In this document: positions 11,850-22,979 of the stretch, piece by piece
Position numbering within the stretch: the first letter of the stretch is position 1
Layout: every line of letters starts with the position of its first letter
DNA from: Albula goreensis
Lineage: Eukaryota; Chordata; Actinopteri; Albuliformes; Albulidae
Length of the DNA: 64,000 nucleotides
Direction of reading: 5' to 3'
NCBI GenBank assembly: GCA_022829145.1
Contig: CM040741.1
Span: 51,554,180-51,618,179, forward strand
Made by a program: the position numbers and the translations under genes
Notes under the pieces: generated by a model
What the model saw: only the letters and a program-made list of their open reading frames with translations
Database searches by the model: none
Told to the model about the DNA's origin: nothing

Positions 11850-13934
11850 TGAGTGTTGTGGCACAGAAAGGGGGTGTTTTGATTTGCCATTCACAAGGGA
11901 TGATGGGAGATCAGCATTGTTAGAACACATTCCAGTGTGTAAATAAACTCAGTCTGGAAAGCTGAATTTAATTGAATTTATTTCATGATTTGAAAAATAT
12001 GCAAAACAGGCTACTTCTGCTTGAGACAACTACATGCATAATTTAAAAACTATCAAGGGTTACACAGCAATGCTCACAATATTATTTCCATTCTGGTCTG
12101 TAATCATGGGGGCGAAAGTGTTTATAGCTAACCACTGCACTGCTATATTAACTCATGAGACTCAGACCCTATTCTACCTTTTTATATGATACAATTACAT
12201 ATATGAATTTTTTTCTTGTGCCATTTGTTTCCTCTTCTTAATGTTCTTTTGTTTTCAGAAGTGCTTTACAGTTATTCCTTTATGAAATACTATGCATGCT
12301 GGTTGTGGGACCCATGGTTTTTTTTTACTGTTAGGAGAGGTTAGACCCTACTGTATGTAAACCTTGTATTCCCTCACTGACATTTGCAGTCAGGATGTTT
12401 GTTTAAATTCCACACGGCTGCTTGCGCCTGGCCTCCTCTGACTTCCTGTATAGTGCGTATATTAGTCTGGGAATTGAGAAAACACTTAACTAATTTGCAT
12501 TCTTCTTCCTGCAATTGTGGGAGTATGTCCTTTTTTACATTGGGTATCCATGTGGAAGGGCTACACATGGAGGAAAAGAGAGGGAAAGCATGAAAGAGGG
12601 TCTTGAAAAAGGTTGTTGTTTTGTAAAAGACTAATTTTAGGAGACAACAAGAGAGCCACTGGGGTGGTTGCTGTGATCCTGGGGGAGGAGCTGGAGTGAA
12701 ACTGATGGGAGTTGCAGAGTGCAGACCTTGTGAAATGTTTGTTTGTAGTGTAATGGTGGTGATGGAAGAGGGTTCAGACAGTTTGATTCATTGTAAGTCA
12801 CGATTTACCATAATTATGTTTTTTGTATTGAAAACTTAACTGAGCGTATACATGATGAGTATTTTGGTATGTTCCTGTTCAGATTTGTAAGAATGTGATG
12901 ATGGGCCAGTGTGCAGGTTTATGTGTACTCAAGTGTGTACAGGATGTGTGTATTTGTATGTCTGTAGTATAGGAGTGTGGTCATGAGACAGGGAGTTAGT
13001 CTATGTGCAAGTGCGTGTACAGGTGTGTGTCAGTCTTAAATGAGCCACAGTGAGCAACAGCAAGGGCCATTTTGTCTCAGGGAGATAGAAAGTGAAGGCT
13101 GTTGAGATAAGTGATGATTCACAGTGTTCATAACTTTGAGACTGCACCGGTCAATATCAGCTATAACAGCTGTTTCAAACTGCATTTATTAGCCATCAAT
13201 CAAAAACCTGCAGGACTTTGCTCTGATGAAATCATCCTCCATAGTACAGCAGGAGCAGGCATGAAGTCTAACATAACTTAAGTCAGGTGGGCTGTCTTTG
13301 GTTTTTCAGAGGCCCATTCATTCCATCACATCAAGTACTGTGTAGACAGTACCTAGAAATGTGTCAAGATTGGACAGTTCAAGGGTATCTCTTACTACAT
13401 GACCTTGTTTTCATGCGACTTGTTCTAGAAGTATCTGTGGAAAAATTTTATTTGCACCTGTACACTCTAACTAAAAAGTTGCCAATGTCACAGAAAAATG
13501 TCCCTCATGTGTTACACAGACACTGACTGAAAAGAAAATTCTAAAAAAATGAATTATTGTGAACATTCAGTCTAACATTGCAAGAATGTTCTTGGAAGCA
13601 AAATTGCAACAGAATTGTGTATGTGTATACCTGGGCATATTTGTGGGAGACATGAAGGAATTGGGGAGGAAGACAAAAATGAGTGGCCGAATCAAAGAGA
13701 GAGAGAAGGAGAGAATGGAAGGATTGAGATGGAAGATGGAGCAGCTGAGACTGACAGAGGGAAAGCAGGCACAGAGTGCCAAAGCGAGCGAAGGACAGGG
13801 GGTGGGGATGGGGATGCAGGAGGAGAGACACAGCAGGCACATTAACCTTGTGGTGGTAATTGCAGTTTGGGACTGTTGTTACCTCCGCTCTATTCCAGCC
13901 CCAATCCATCAGCCTGTTTCCCGCCAGTCTCTTA

Positions 13935-14220
13935 TCACCACCAACCTTGCCTGTTGCCGGCGGTAACAGATCGATACCAAGCCACATATGACACCCTTGT
14001 CGCCTCATTGTCATTGTTATGCTGCATATCAATGTCCTCCCGGCAGTGTACTGGCCATTCAATTGCAAAGAGCCAAATTAATTAATCTTCTCAGCCAATG
14101 CAGGCTCCAGAATTTGTCCTGACTGCAAACAAGGTGTTTCTTTAATGCGCAAAGGACAAACACAAGCCCTGTTTCATCAGGACTTGAGCTGCTGACAGTG
14201 GACGTGGACATAAGGTCTTT
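13935..14220. promoter_or_regulatory. Candidate intronic enhancer with a SOX-OCT-like site
   Basis: Non-repetitive block dense in developmental factor motifs. At 14012-14027 a SOX core (CATTGTT) runs directly into an octamer-like half (ATGCTGCAT), close to the CATTGTTATGCAAAT composite bound by SOX2 and OCT4. CATATCAATG, CAATTGCAAAG and AAATTAATTAATC follow. A GCCGGCGGTAACAGATCGAT stretch lies on the left. I see motif density and lack of repeats. Conservation and activity are inference. Confidence 0.25.
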
Positions 14221-15708
14221 GACAATTTTCTTGAGTTGTAATTTGTAACTGGATAATAGTTTTGTTGTTTCCTTTAATCATTGTGCCAATTTTAATAATA
14301 GTTAATGGACAGAAGGGAGTGTATTCAGTGTAAGTCTTGAAATATACCTATTTACAGCTTTTGGGGTGCTATATATTTCACTCTAGCTTATTAAGATGTC
14401 TTTCTATGATCATTTATTTGATCAAAGAAATGAGGCAAATCTTAACATTTTTTTTTCCCACACAATTTTAGTTTCAGTGACCAGTAAATGTTTTATGAAA
14501 TGTAAGAGCCTAAAATTGTTGCTTGTTCAAAGGACAGCCATGATTGATGTTACATTTAACCCCGCCCAAACCTCTGGGATTAATCATACAATACACTGAG
14601 TAAAACAGCAATATGAAACATCACTGTCCCATTTCTTTCCTCTCACTGTGAATGTTACTCTTGCCTGCTAAGTGCACTCAACAACTTTGTTCATTTTTAA
14701 ACCCACACTGTTGGGAGCTGTGGAATCACAGAAGTAACCCAGTTCTCTTCCGGTGGAGATTGGGAACGGAGGCCCAGGATTGTGGAAGTGGCCCTCTTGG
14801 TGTGTTGCAATATTAATGAAAACATATATTCTTTTTATAGGTCTGTAACTCTGTCAGTGGTCCCTTCCCTGAATAATTCATAATACATTTACTGACACCT
14901 TGGGGTTTGGTCTTCTATTCAAAAGACAGAAAAACACTGAAAAGTTCTGAAAAGATTCTTCTGAAGTCTTAAAGCACCTTACTGTCAGGGACAAAATCAT
15001 ACTCATGGGAAAAGTATGGTTCATTCTGTGTGATCTATGTGTGGTGTTCTATGTTTGTGTGTATACGTGCACACATGCACACATAATTGTAATGACCTTT
15101 CTCCTTTCCAAATTTTCATCCTGTAATTTGAATTTGAATTTGTAATTTTCTGGGGTAAGAGGCAGAAACTAATATCACTATTTTCATTGACTAGCACTAA
15201 ATAATTGTGTTATATATTTTATTCATGTATTTAAAATCTCACATCTTGTACTTCTGTGGTGACTGAGTCTGATCAGCTTCACGAAAGTTATCATCTTTTA
15301 TGGCCTTTGCTGTTTGTGCTGGAAATAATTTTTTTTTCATTCCCATTTGAACAAAAGCATTCACTAAGTAAATAGTTTAACACTGTTTTGTTGTAATCCC
15401 AAAAGAATAAGAAAAACATAATTTATGTATTTATTTACTTGTGTATTTTTATTTATACAGCAACTCAACAGAACTCTTTAAAGAAGTGATTCAGCTGTTT
15501 TTTATGCCATTTTTTTGTGTGCTAAGATTTGATGGGTGAAGACATTTTTGCCTTGAAATAACTAATTAATAGTGATTGGATTTGGAGTGATTGCCTAATT
15601 TGCCAAGTGTCAGTCAAAGATAACTCAAATATTATAGTCTTTCATGCTCCCCCTGAAATTTTAATTTATGAGTTTACCCAGTCTTCACTTTTTCAGGAAA
15701 TATCTAAC

Positions 15709-15894
15709 AGATTGTATGCTTGCCTGGTCATTCGGTTCTGTATAGATAATATAACCAGACTATGTGCTTGTCTGGTCATTAAGTTCCCTATTGATAATGT
15801 AAGCAGACTGTTTGCTTGTCTGGTCATTAAGTTAAGTTCCCTGTTGATAATGTGAGCAGATTGTGTGCTTGTATGGTCATTAAGTTCCCTGTTA
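15709..15894 (+). repeat. 48-bp minisatellite, about 3.8 units
   Basis: Tandem units start at 15709, 15757, 15805 and 15858. Each opens with AGA(C/T)T or AGACT and contains GCTTG(C/T)CTGGTCATT or a close variant. The first two are 48 bp. The third is 53 bp because AAGTT is duplicated, and the fourth is truncated near 15894. The period is a multiple of three and one frame stays open across it, giving a 16-residue repeating peptide (ACLVI core). That is most likely a by-product of the repeat. Confidence 0.85.
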
Positions 15895-16522
15895 GGAAAT
15901 ACCTGTGTTGAATTTTAGGATAGTGCCCCGAGCAAAATGTTGAAAACATTGTTTCCTCAAGATGTTCCCCAAGATGCTAATCACCCTATATACACTCCCA
16001 AACAGTTTCAAGAGTGGTCTCATAAACATTAGGATGAAGTGAGATACCTTTCATGGTCACCAAAAATACCAAACGTAGTTTTTGCAACAACAGATGCACC
16101 TGATTTTATCAGACTTCAGATTCCTTGATCATTGTACATACCTGCAGAGCAGTCATCGGACCCTTTAATTCCCATTTGATAGCTTGCCATACCAATGCAG
16201 ATTCATGGCCATGTCCAAAAAATGGCAACAGATGTTAAAGGATTAGGACTTCCTTTGGCTTTATCCAAACTCAAATTCAGCCAGATGGATGAAAAAAGAG
16301 TAAAAGACCACTCATTAGACCATTTTCCCTTTTTTACATTTCTTACAGGTCCAAGTTATGTGTCTTTTTGTAATCGCATTTCATACAAGCAGGTTCTGAA
16401 TGGCGGCCCTTCCATTATTACCATCTGTGTAAAGCTCAAAGCATACAGTTTTTGTTGAGACATGATCACTGTAGTTTTGATAATATATTAATAATATGTC
16501 AAAGCTGTGTAAGCACATCTGT

Positions 16523-16763
16523 GGTGAAAAGCATGCTGGGTAAATATGCAGTCTTATGGAAATCCTGGAAATCACATTTTTTTCTACAGCACTGTCCTCT
16601 GCTTAGCTGCTAGAGAACAAATCGTCCAGAATGTGTCTGGACAAGCAAGTAAGGGGAGTCTGGCAGGGCAGGGCAGGGCAGGAGAGGTGATGGAGAGGTT
16701 AAATGGGCTATACCAGCATTATCATACATAGGATATGTGCCTCCATGTGTTACTAAATGTGCA
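16523..16763 (+). repeat. Dispersed repeat, copy 1 (left part)
   Basis: Contains GTGAAAAGCATGCTGGGTAAA, then TCCTGGAAATCACATTTTTT and a CTGTCCTCTGCTTAGCTGCTA segment. From 16627 it runs into a segment starting CAGAATGTGTCTGG with a GGGCA pentamer run. The first part recurs at 17205-17290 and 23765-23840. The second recurs at 18628-18771 almost unchanged. I do not recognise the element and find no coding capacity or clear terminal repeats. Confidence 0.65.
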
Positions 16764-16943
16764 TTCTGTTGTATTCTTGTAGTATGTATTATTTTTCCTT
16801 TGAATGTGATAGACATCCTCTGAGTGTTCAAGTTGAAAAGACTGTTTGCCTTTGGCAAATGGATGTAATTCTTATCAATTACTGTTTGTGTTTTGTCACT
16901 TGGTGAGAGTTTTCAGTGGTATGACAATGTGAGAGGCAATGAA

Positions 16944-16955
16944 ATACTACTACTG

Positions 16956-16991
<36 letters not shown>

Positions 16992-17030
16992 ATAATAATA
17001 ATAATAATGAGTAATAATAATAATAATAAT
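16944..17030. repeat. (TAC)n(TAA)n compound microsatellite
   Basis: About 12 TAC/ACT triplets followed by two runs of TAA triplets split by a GAG interruption. It sits between the two halves of repeat copy 1 and is absent from copy 2, so it arose or expanded after or outside the duplicated unit. Confidence 0.9.
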
Positions 17031-17070
17031 GCAACCCAGTATACAGAAACACAAAAAGCAACATCCACAA

Positions 17071-17290
17071 GTTTGTAGAAACTCCAGGGGATACACAAAG
17101 TAATTGTACTCCAGATAGTATGTGAATATTTATTAGTCCTTATTTTTGATCTAAATTAAATGCAACTGCTTGCTTTTTGAGAACAATTCTGAGGGTGAAA
17201 AAGTCATAGATATGCAATCTTTTGGTTCCTGGAAATCACACTTTTTTCCACCACTCTGTCCTCTGCTTAGCTGCTAAAGAACAAATGTCC
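17071..17290 (+). repeat. Dispersed repeat, copy 1 (right part)
   Basis: 17071-17210 matches 18796-18937 (GTAGAAACT, GGGGATACACAAAGTAATT, GAATATTTATTAGTCCTTAT and GAGGGTGAAAAAGTCA are shared). 17205-17290 repeats the TTCCTGGAAATCACA ... GTCCTCTGCTTAGCTGCTA segment of 16550-16617. The unit is therefore mosaic, with its own left segment repeated at its right. Confidence 0.65.
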
Positions 17291-18240
17291 ACTCCCTGTC
17301 CATTTCTCTGGAAGCTCTAATAGACTGAAATGAAAAAATAATATTTGAATTGATTTGTTAATAATGTAGGTCCACTTGTTCATGAGATCACATCCCCAAA
17401 ATACTTATTTAGTGGAAATGTCTGAAGGGTGCGTCATCTAGGGGAATTTTGAGAGAGGAAACAAGGCTCCTCAAGACATAGGCCTTCAGTTTACCTCCAG
17501 GCTTTCTTCATACTCACTTGGTTTCCTTGACTTTCCTAAAAATAACAGTCTCCTGTCGTCAGAAACCTTAGCCTTGGGGTTGTATATTGAGGGGGGTAAG
17601 TACTTTAACAATGGATCATTTGTGTGATGCAATAGCTACTGCCTTGTGACTTGAACGCTAATGCTAACATGCAACAAAGGGCCCTCACACTATCAGTCCC
17701 AAAAGCAGTTAGCCATTACCATGTACATCTACAGAGTAATCGTACTTGGATGTGACTTTCTGCTCATCTCAGCCAAGTGTGTAAGTTGAGGTCTTGGGAA
17801 TGGGATGGGATGGTAATCAGAATTTTCTTTGACTTCTAGTGAAATGAAGTAAAGCTTTCATATCCTTTTGCCTGTGACATTTTCAGTGCATTCTCAGCTC
17901 TGCTGTTGTGCATGACCTGAAAAAGATTAAATCCCAATGTTATGAATAACCTTTGAACTTCAGAAAAATCACTGCCATTTCCTTTTTAACAACAAATTCA
18001 GATAGAGAGGGCATGCCAAACTCATTCACACACACTTTTAAAATCACTCATATTATTTCAGTTTAACAGCCAGCTAAAAATAATTGGTGGGGGATTCGCA
18101 CTAATTTCAATGGCAGTCAGGTAGCCCCTGCATAATCAGCATGGTTCACAAAATAAATTTAACTGGCTCTATCTTCTCCCTGCAGTCTGTGTTTTTTTGG
18201 ATCGCTGAAGTCCCCTTTGGATAGTACACTCTATTTTTTG

Positions 18241-18256
18241 CCCCCCCCGCCCCCAG
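18241..18256. repeat. Homopolymeric C tract
   Basis: A run of C bases broken by one G after a T-rich stretch. Such tracts are prone to sequencing and assembly length errors. Confidence 0.7.
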
Positions 18257-18438
18257 GATTTTTTTCCCTCATACCTTAAAAAGCCTGTTCTAATGTTCTT
18301 TTTGCTTCCTTTCTGAAAAAAAAAAACCACCATGCACTAATAGAAAGAGAAGGGTGACTGTATAGCTGTCCTCAGACTCAAGGCACTGGGTCTGCTGTGT
18401 GAGCCATTACGAGTAAAACAGGGGTGAAAGGCATTAGC

Positions 18439-18489
18439 GTTCACGGTCGACTTCCGCTGTGACCCTGCCAGTGGAAGTTGACTGTGAAT
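18439..18489 (+). repeat. Short perfect foldback (20-bp stem, 9-nt loop)
   Basis: The arm at 18440-18459 pairs with 18469-18488 around loop TGACCCTGC. As plus-strand RNA all 20 positions pair, three of them G-U wobbles. As minus-strand RNA those three become A-C mismatches. All three wobble sites are TG where the pairing partner implies CG, so CpG deamination on one arm of an older perfect inverted repeat explains the asymmetry as well as RNA selection does. It sits in the sense orientation inside the intron, in a locally GC-rich 18.4-18.63 kb block. It is shorter than a typical miRNA precursor. Confidence 0.6.
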
Positions 18490-18627
18490 AAAGGGGAAGG
18501 AGGTTCATCGGCAAGGTCATGGGGCCGGAGGTCTGGTAGTCCCGTGTCGACCTCCTTCACAGGTGCCAAGGAAGTGGCCTGGAAGGGGTGGTGGAAGTGA
18601 GATCAGACAGGAAGAGGGTCAGGGGGT

Positions 18628-18937
18628 CAGAATGTGTCTGGACTAGCAAGTAAGGGGAGACGTCTGGCAGGGCAGGGCAGGGCAGGAGAGGTGATGGAGA
18701 GGTTAAATGGGCTATATCAGCATTATCATACATAAGATGACATGTGCCTCCATGTGCTAATAACTGTGCACTACAAGTGTGTACAAGTTCTACAAGTGTG
18801 TAGAAACTTCAGGGGATACACAAAGTAATTCAAACTCGAGATAGTACGTGAATATTTATTAGTCCTTATTTTTGATTCAAATCAAATGCAACTGCTTGCT
18901 TTTTTTAAACAATCCTGAGGGTGAAAAAGTCACAGAA
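18628..18937 (+). repeat. Dispersed repeat, copy 2
   Basis: 18628-18771 duplicates 16627-16763 (same GGGCA pentamer run and GAGGTGATGGAGAGGTTAAA), and 18796-18937 duplicates 17071-17210. The 300 bp that separate the halves in copy 1, including the TAC/TAA microsatellite, are missing here and replaced by a short ACAAGTGTGT-type stretch. The high identity implies a fairly recent direct duplication about 2 kb apart. Confidence 0.7.
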
Positions 18938-19480
18938 ATCATGTCACCAAACAATATACATGGAAAAACACTTGCATTTATTATTAGGTCAAAGTTATAA
19001 GAAACTGTTTGTAAGATCCAGACCATGATGTAAAATGTAATAATATTCAATGTATTTGGATGAGGAGCAGCACCAGATAGATGCAGTGCGAGCGCAAACA
19101 CCTCCCGGTTCTAATTCAAGCTAGATCAAGTGTGCTGCACAACAAGCTTCTGGTAGAATGCCAGGCCCAAAAAAGAGCAAAGTATTTAATTGGATTTCCT
19201 CTACTTGTTGAAAGAGAAAAATGGAACGAAGCAGTAGTCCTGAAGATAATGGCTAGGACAGACATGAGCTGTTTTTACATATTGACAATCAAGATGTATA
19301 AAATCAATCTGAGATTGATGCTAATAAGCTTTGGCACAAAGCTGGACAAATTTTGATTGCATCTACTAATCTATTGGATCGATAGAGTAGATAGAAAGAG
19401 TATGTTGCTGATGCTAACTACTGCTGGGTTTTCCTCTTGCTAAATCGGTGTGCGTGTTTGTCTTGTGTGTTTCTTCTCAG

Positions 19481-20342
19481 ATGTTGGAGCCCAAAGTCGA
19501 CGAGCAGTGCGAACTAGGGGTTCACCACATGAGAGTGGGGGAGGAGCACCCCCCAGGCAGCCCCAATGAACCCCATGTCATGGGCAGCCCCCCACCTGAG
19601 GTTCTGACACCTGTGGAAGAGGTGTGTACCCCTATGGAGGAGGAGCTTAAGATCCCACCCACTCCCCCACCCTCCACTGAGGGGGAGGACTGCAAGAGCA
19701 CTGAGGGAGACCCCGAAATGTGGAAGGAGAAAGAGGTGGATGAAGAGGAGGAGGAGGGGAAGGAGAGAGGAGCAGCAGGGTGAGGAGGGGGAAGAGGAGA
19801 GGCGGCAGACTGATGAGGACAATGCCTCAGAGGCGGCAGAGGACACAGGGGCACCGCCATCCTCCTCTTCCTCATCCTTCGTCATCCCTGAGCTCAGGCT
19901 GGATCGATCCTTCAGCGCTGATGCCCTCTCTTCCCCGGCCACTGATGACGAGTATGAGGAGGAAGATGAGGATGATGATGACGACGATGATGATGATGAC
20001 GAGGAAGATGAGGAGGACAGCGATGACAACTATTTGGAGCGGAGCGGCAGCAAGCGGCGCAGCATGGTAGAGGCCACGTCGTCGGCGTCAGCAACATGTG
20101 AACGGCATGGGGGTGGGCTTAGTGTGCAAAACTCGCTGCGTCGGCGCACGCACAGCGAGGGCAGCCTGCTCCAGGAGCCCCGCCCACCCTGTTTCACCTC
20201 TGACAATGCCATCGACCGCTTGGATGCCGGCGGCACCCGCAAGGCTGGCTGGACCCTGCCCTCCCCCAGGACCCTGAAGAAGGAGCTCACCAAAAATGGT
20301 GGCTCCATGCACCAGCTCTGCATGCTCTTCTCTGGGAGGAAG
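19481..20342 (+). CDS. rgs3: rgs3 acidic N-terminal exon, frameshifted by one base
   Basis: This exon encodes the N-terminal half of the shorter RGS3 form. The opening MLEPKVDEQCEL aligns with the human start MFETEADEKREM. Downstream come FVIPELRLD (about residue 133), an Asp/Glu tract from about residue 155, SDDNY, then VQNSLRRRTHSEGSLLQEP (about 215-233), matching the human segment whose Ser264 binds 14-3-3. The exon ends with LKKEL, GGSMH and FSGRK before a GTCAGT donor. It starts after a good acceptor (CTTCTCAG) and ends in phase 0. The frame open at the start hits TGA at 19781-19783, while everything from about 19760 on is read one base later. The length (862) is 1 more than a multiple of 3, so one extra base lies in the GAG/GGGG purine run around 19740-19780. 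It could be an assembly error, an indel allele or a real lesion. With the shift ignored the form from this Met is 488 aa, against 519 in human. Confidence 0.9.
19740..19783 (+). other. rgs3: Apparent +1 frameshift in a purine run of the rgs3 exon
   Basis: Upstream of this span the frame with codon starts at positions congruent to 2 modulo 3 gives RGS3-like protein. Downstream the frame with starts congruent to 0 does. Both are open across the run, so the extra base cannot be placed exactly. The GGGG at 19756-19759 is the simplest site: dropping one G gives continuous Glu/Arg/Gln-rich sequence into the conserved part. The premature stop would be TGA at 19781. Confidence 0.8.
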
Positions 20343-20503
20343 GTCAGTTCTCCTCTTCTTCATATCTTTCCTGTACAGTTCTGTCCTCTGTTTTTTTTAT
20401 TAGATTACAGTGTCCTACTCTGTTCCCACTAAGGATGTGGAGGGTCCAATGACACAAAACCACACATACAGATACCTGCACACAGCCTCACACATATACA
20501 TAT

Positions 20504-20505
<2 letters not shown>

Positions 20506-20542
<37 letters not shown>
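20506..20542. repeat. (CA)n microsatellite
   Basis: Perfect CA run of about 37 bp, 160 bp downstream of the exon donor. Confidence 0.9.
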
Positions 20543-20545
<3 letters not shown>

Positions 20546-21757
20546 CGTAAATGTGAAATGTTTGTGGTCCTCTAAACTGGGAGAAGAATTCTATGCCTCT
20601 GGACAATCTCATTGTGGCTGTGCTGCAGTAACAGATGCCATCTAGTGGTCAATCAGAGAATATTTCACCAAGAACCAAGCCAAGCTTTCCAAATCTTTAT
20701 TTTCATGGTGTTTACAACTTAACAATAAAAGAAACAGTGTGGCTATTTCTCTTTTTTTAAAAAGGCTTTTAGTGAGCGCTGAACAGTTGTCCAGAGAGAT
20801 TTATGATTGGTGAGAGTGAATTCATTAATCTGACAGTGGTTGGAACTATCATGAGGCTCATTGTCATGTAACAATCACATTGCATTATTATGATTAGTTC
20901 AAACACCCCAATAGCACATTGCAAGTACATCTATAATGGAGTTCATCAAGTATTACTCTTTCAGCACAGTTCAGAACAGTCCAGCACAGTGCCCTCCATT
21001 GTTGGTAGGTGGAAGCACAGCAGGTTTTCAATAGCTGGTCTCCTGCTTGTTTTCTTATATTGCTCTATTATGCCCAACACTGTACAGATATAGTCATTAT
21101 TCCTGGATGTGTTCTGTATGAGACCTAGATTTCTCAGTCATGAGAACTACCTTTCCTGAAGTGCCCAAACCTTTTTTACTTAGTATATGTATCTATGTAT
21201 GCAAGAAAATAAAATCTTATATAGAAGGTAATGAGGCCATAATGTAAACTATTTCTGAATTGTCTAAATGAGAGATTAAATAATGTGAAAAGATAAAATC
21301 TGAAATGTTGTGTGTGTATAAACTGGCTTTTACTGCTATTACACATTTTGAGATAAACTACATGCTCCTCACTGAAAATTTCAGGAGCATGCAACACACT
21401 GGACTCTCCACTAAAGGGCGCTGTGTACCTTCTAGTCCCCCCCAGATTACAGTGATACCATGTACACAGGGCAAGACCAATGCGTCACTCTCCACAGAGC
21501 TGACCAATCCCGATTCAGCTATTTAAAACCCTCTCAGGTTTGTGGGACTGTGTAGCAGGAATGTGTGTGGCAATGCTGTTTCCTCCAGATAGATGTTCAT
21601 TCTGCTGTTTTCTCAGGCTCTTATAGCTCACTCATTCTCTTTCTTTTTCTCTCTTTCTCTCTATCTTCTCACTTTTTTTCTGCATGGTTTAGCAGCTGCA
21701 CCCACAGCTGTTTTCTAAACAAACAAAACACAGGGAAAGCTTGTGGCTGGCTATACC

Positions 21758-21806
21758 AAACAACAAACAAACAAACAAACGAACAAGCAAACAAACACCA
21801 AACAAC
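21758..21806. repeat. (AAAC)n microsatellite
   Basis: Imperfect CAAA tetranucleotide run. Confidence 0.85.
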
Positions 21807-22979
21807 ATTCAACCAATTTACAACTTTCCCTGCTGTTCAGTTTGAAATGGTTCCATGCTTTTCTCCTCATCCTCTGCAATTAATGCCACATTAAAATTAA
21901 AATATGAATAATTAGGTAATATTTGTAAGCACCTGATCATTAATCTAAGAAGGACTGTGGGTGCCCTTTAACATAAGGTGCTGTTTTTCGTGAGTGGGAG
22001 GGAGCATTCCCAGACCAGTGCTGTGGTTCCTCCCCTGCAGAAGATGGAGGGCCCAGACTGGGGCAGGCAGGGGCTTCTGTGGACCTTAAATGGCAGCGTG
22101 TTTCGCAGGGAAGGAATGCGCGGCTTGGGCCCGGCGTGTTGGTCTTGGCAGATTTCAAGGCTGATTTCGCTACCTTGCTGCCGTCATTGCTCCCGCTTAA
22201 CTCCACCGTGCATTTCCATTATTTAAGACCCCTGTCTCTATGACTTCATAAATCACACGCCATCTTCATGGTAATGTGGAAAAAGAAAAAACCTTAATCT
22301 CTGTTTAAAGCCAGTCTTCTTTTCCCCCTGCCTCATCTGTCTTCACTGTCTAAACTTTATACTTCTTCACATCTGTTGTTGATGGCCAGATTTACCTGTT
22401 ATAAAAGCAGGAGATGCACACATTCAGTTAATACCCACTTTGACTCAGTACTATGCTGAAGCCCCAGGCCCAGACCCTGCAGTAACACAATCTCTGATAC
22501 CTTCATTAGAACATTATGTTGTTGAAATGGACTAAAACAATGGTGGGAAATCATTTTAGTTGCAGTATGATGCCACTTTAGGGTTTGTACATGTTTTGTT
22601 TAATAATGATATGATAATATTATTTTGAGCATGTTGTTTTTTTTTGAGTAGAAAGTAGATTTGATGAAGTTTTCAGTCTAAGCTGCCTCCCTTAATTGTT
22701 TTGATAATGCAATGCATCATTTAAATTGCTGGTAACCATGATGGGATCAGGTTTACATTGTGTTACATATCAACAGGTTTAATCAAAATCCCCTTACTTG
22801 TTTGTGGACTAGATTTTTTCAGCTGTTCTGCCAACTTTGACCTCTGGCCTCCATTTCATGGCCCAAATGGAAGGAGGTTTTCAAAACACAATGGCTGGCC
22901 ATGCAGATTCAGATCAGAAATTTTGGCTAACAATCAACTTCAAACTGAAAGTGCAACCCTGCTCCAGTGCCTCACACAG

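Larger units (their letters stand above)
9362..19480 (+). other. rgs3: rgs3 intron (candidate exon 1 to acidic exon)
   Basis: About 10 kb with no supported coding exon. It contains GT/CA microsatellites (9395-9418, 9539-9558, 11458-11521, 11812-11848), a 200-bp pyrimidine tract (11198-11400), an enhancer-like block near 13.94-14.22 kb, and a repeat-rich section from 15.7 to 19 kb. That section holds a 48-bp minisatellite, a TAC/TAA microsatellite, duplicated segments and a foldback. It ends at a good acceptor, a T-rich tract then CTTCTCAG at 19473-19480. Confidence 0.6.

Noticed and set aside
13541-14068. 175-codon minus-strand ORF
   Set aside because: Low-complexity Leu/Ser/His composition from a GA-rich purine stretch, overlapping the enhancer-like block. 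Several frames are open for the same reason.
19514-20029. 171-codon minus-strand ORF rich in serine
   Set aside because: It is the complement of the acidic GAT/GAG-rich rgs3 exon. The serine run mirrors the Asp codons.
19740-20432. A separate gene starting at ATG 19740 with an Arg-rich start
   Set aside because: The Arg-rich start is the acidic run read one base out of frame. The rest is the conserved rgs3 exon, and it runs past a good donor at 20343.
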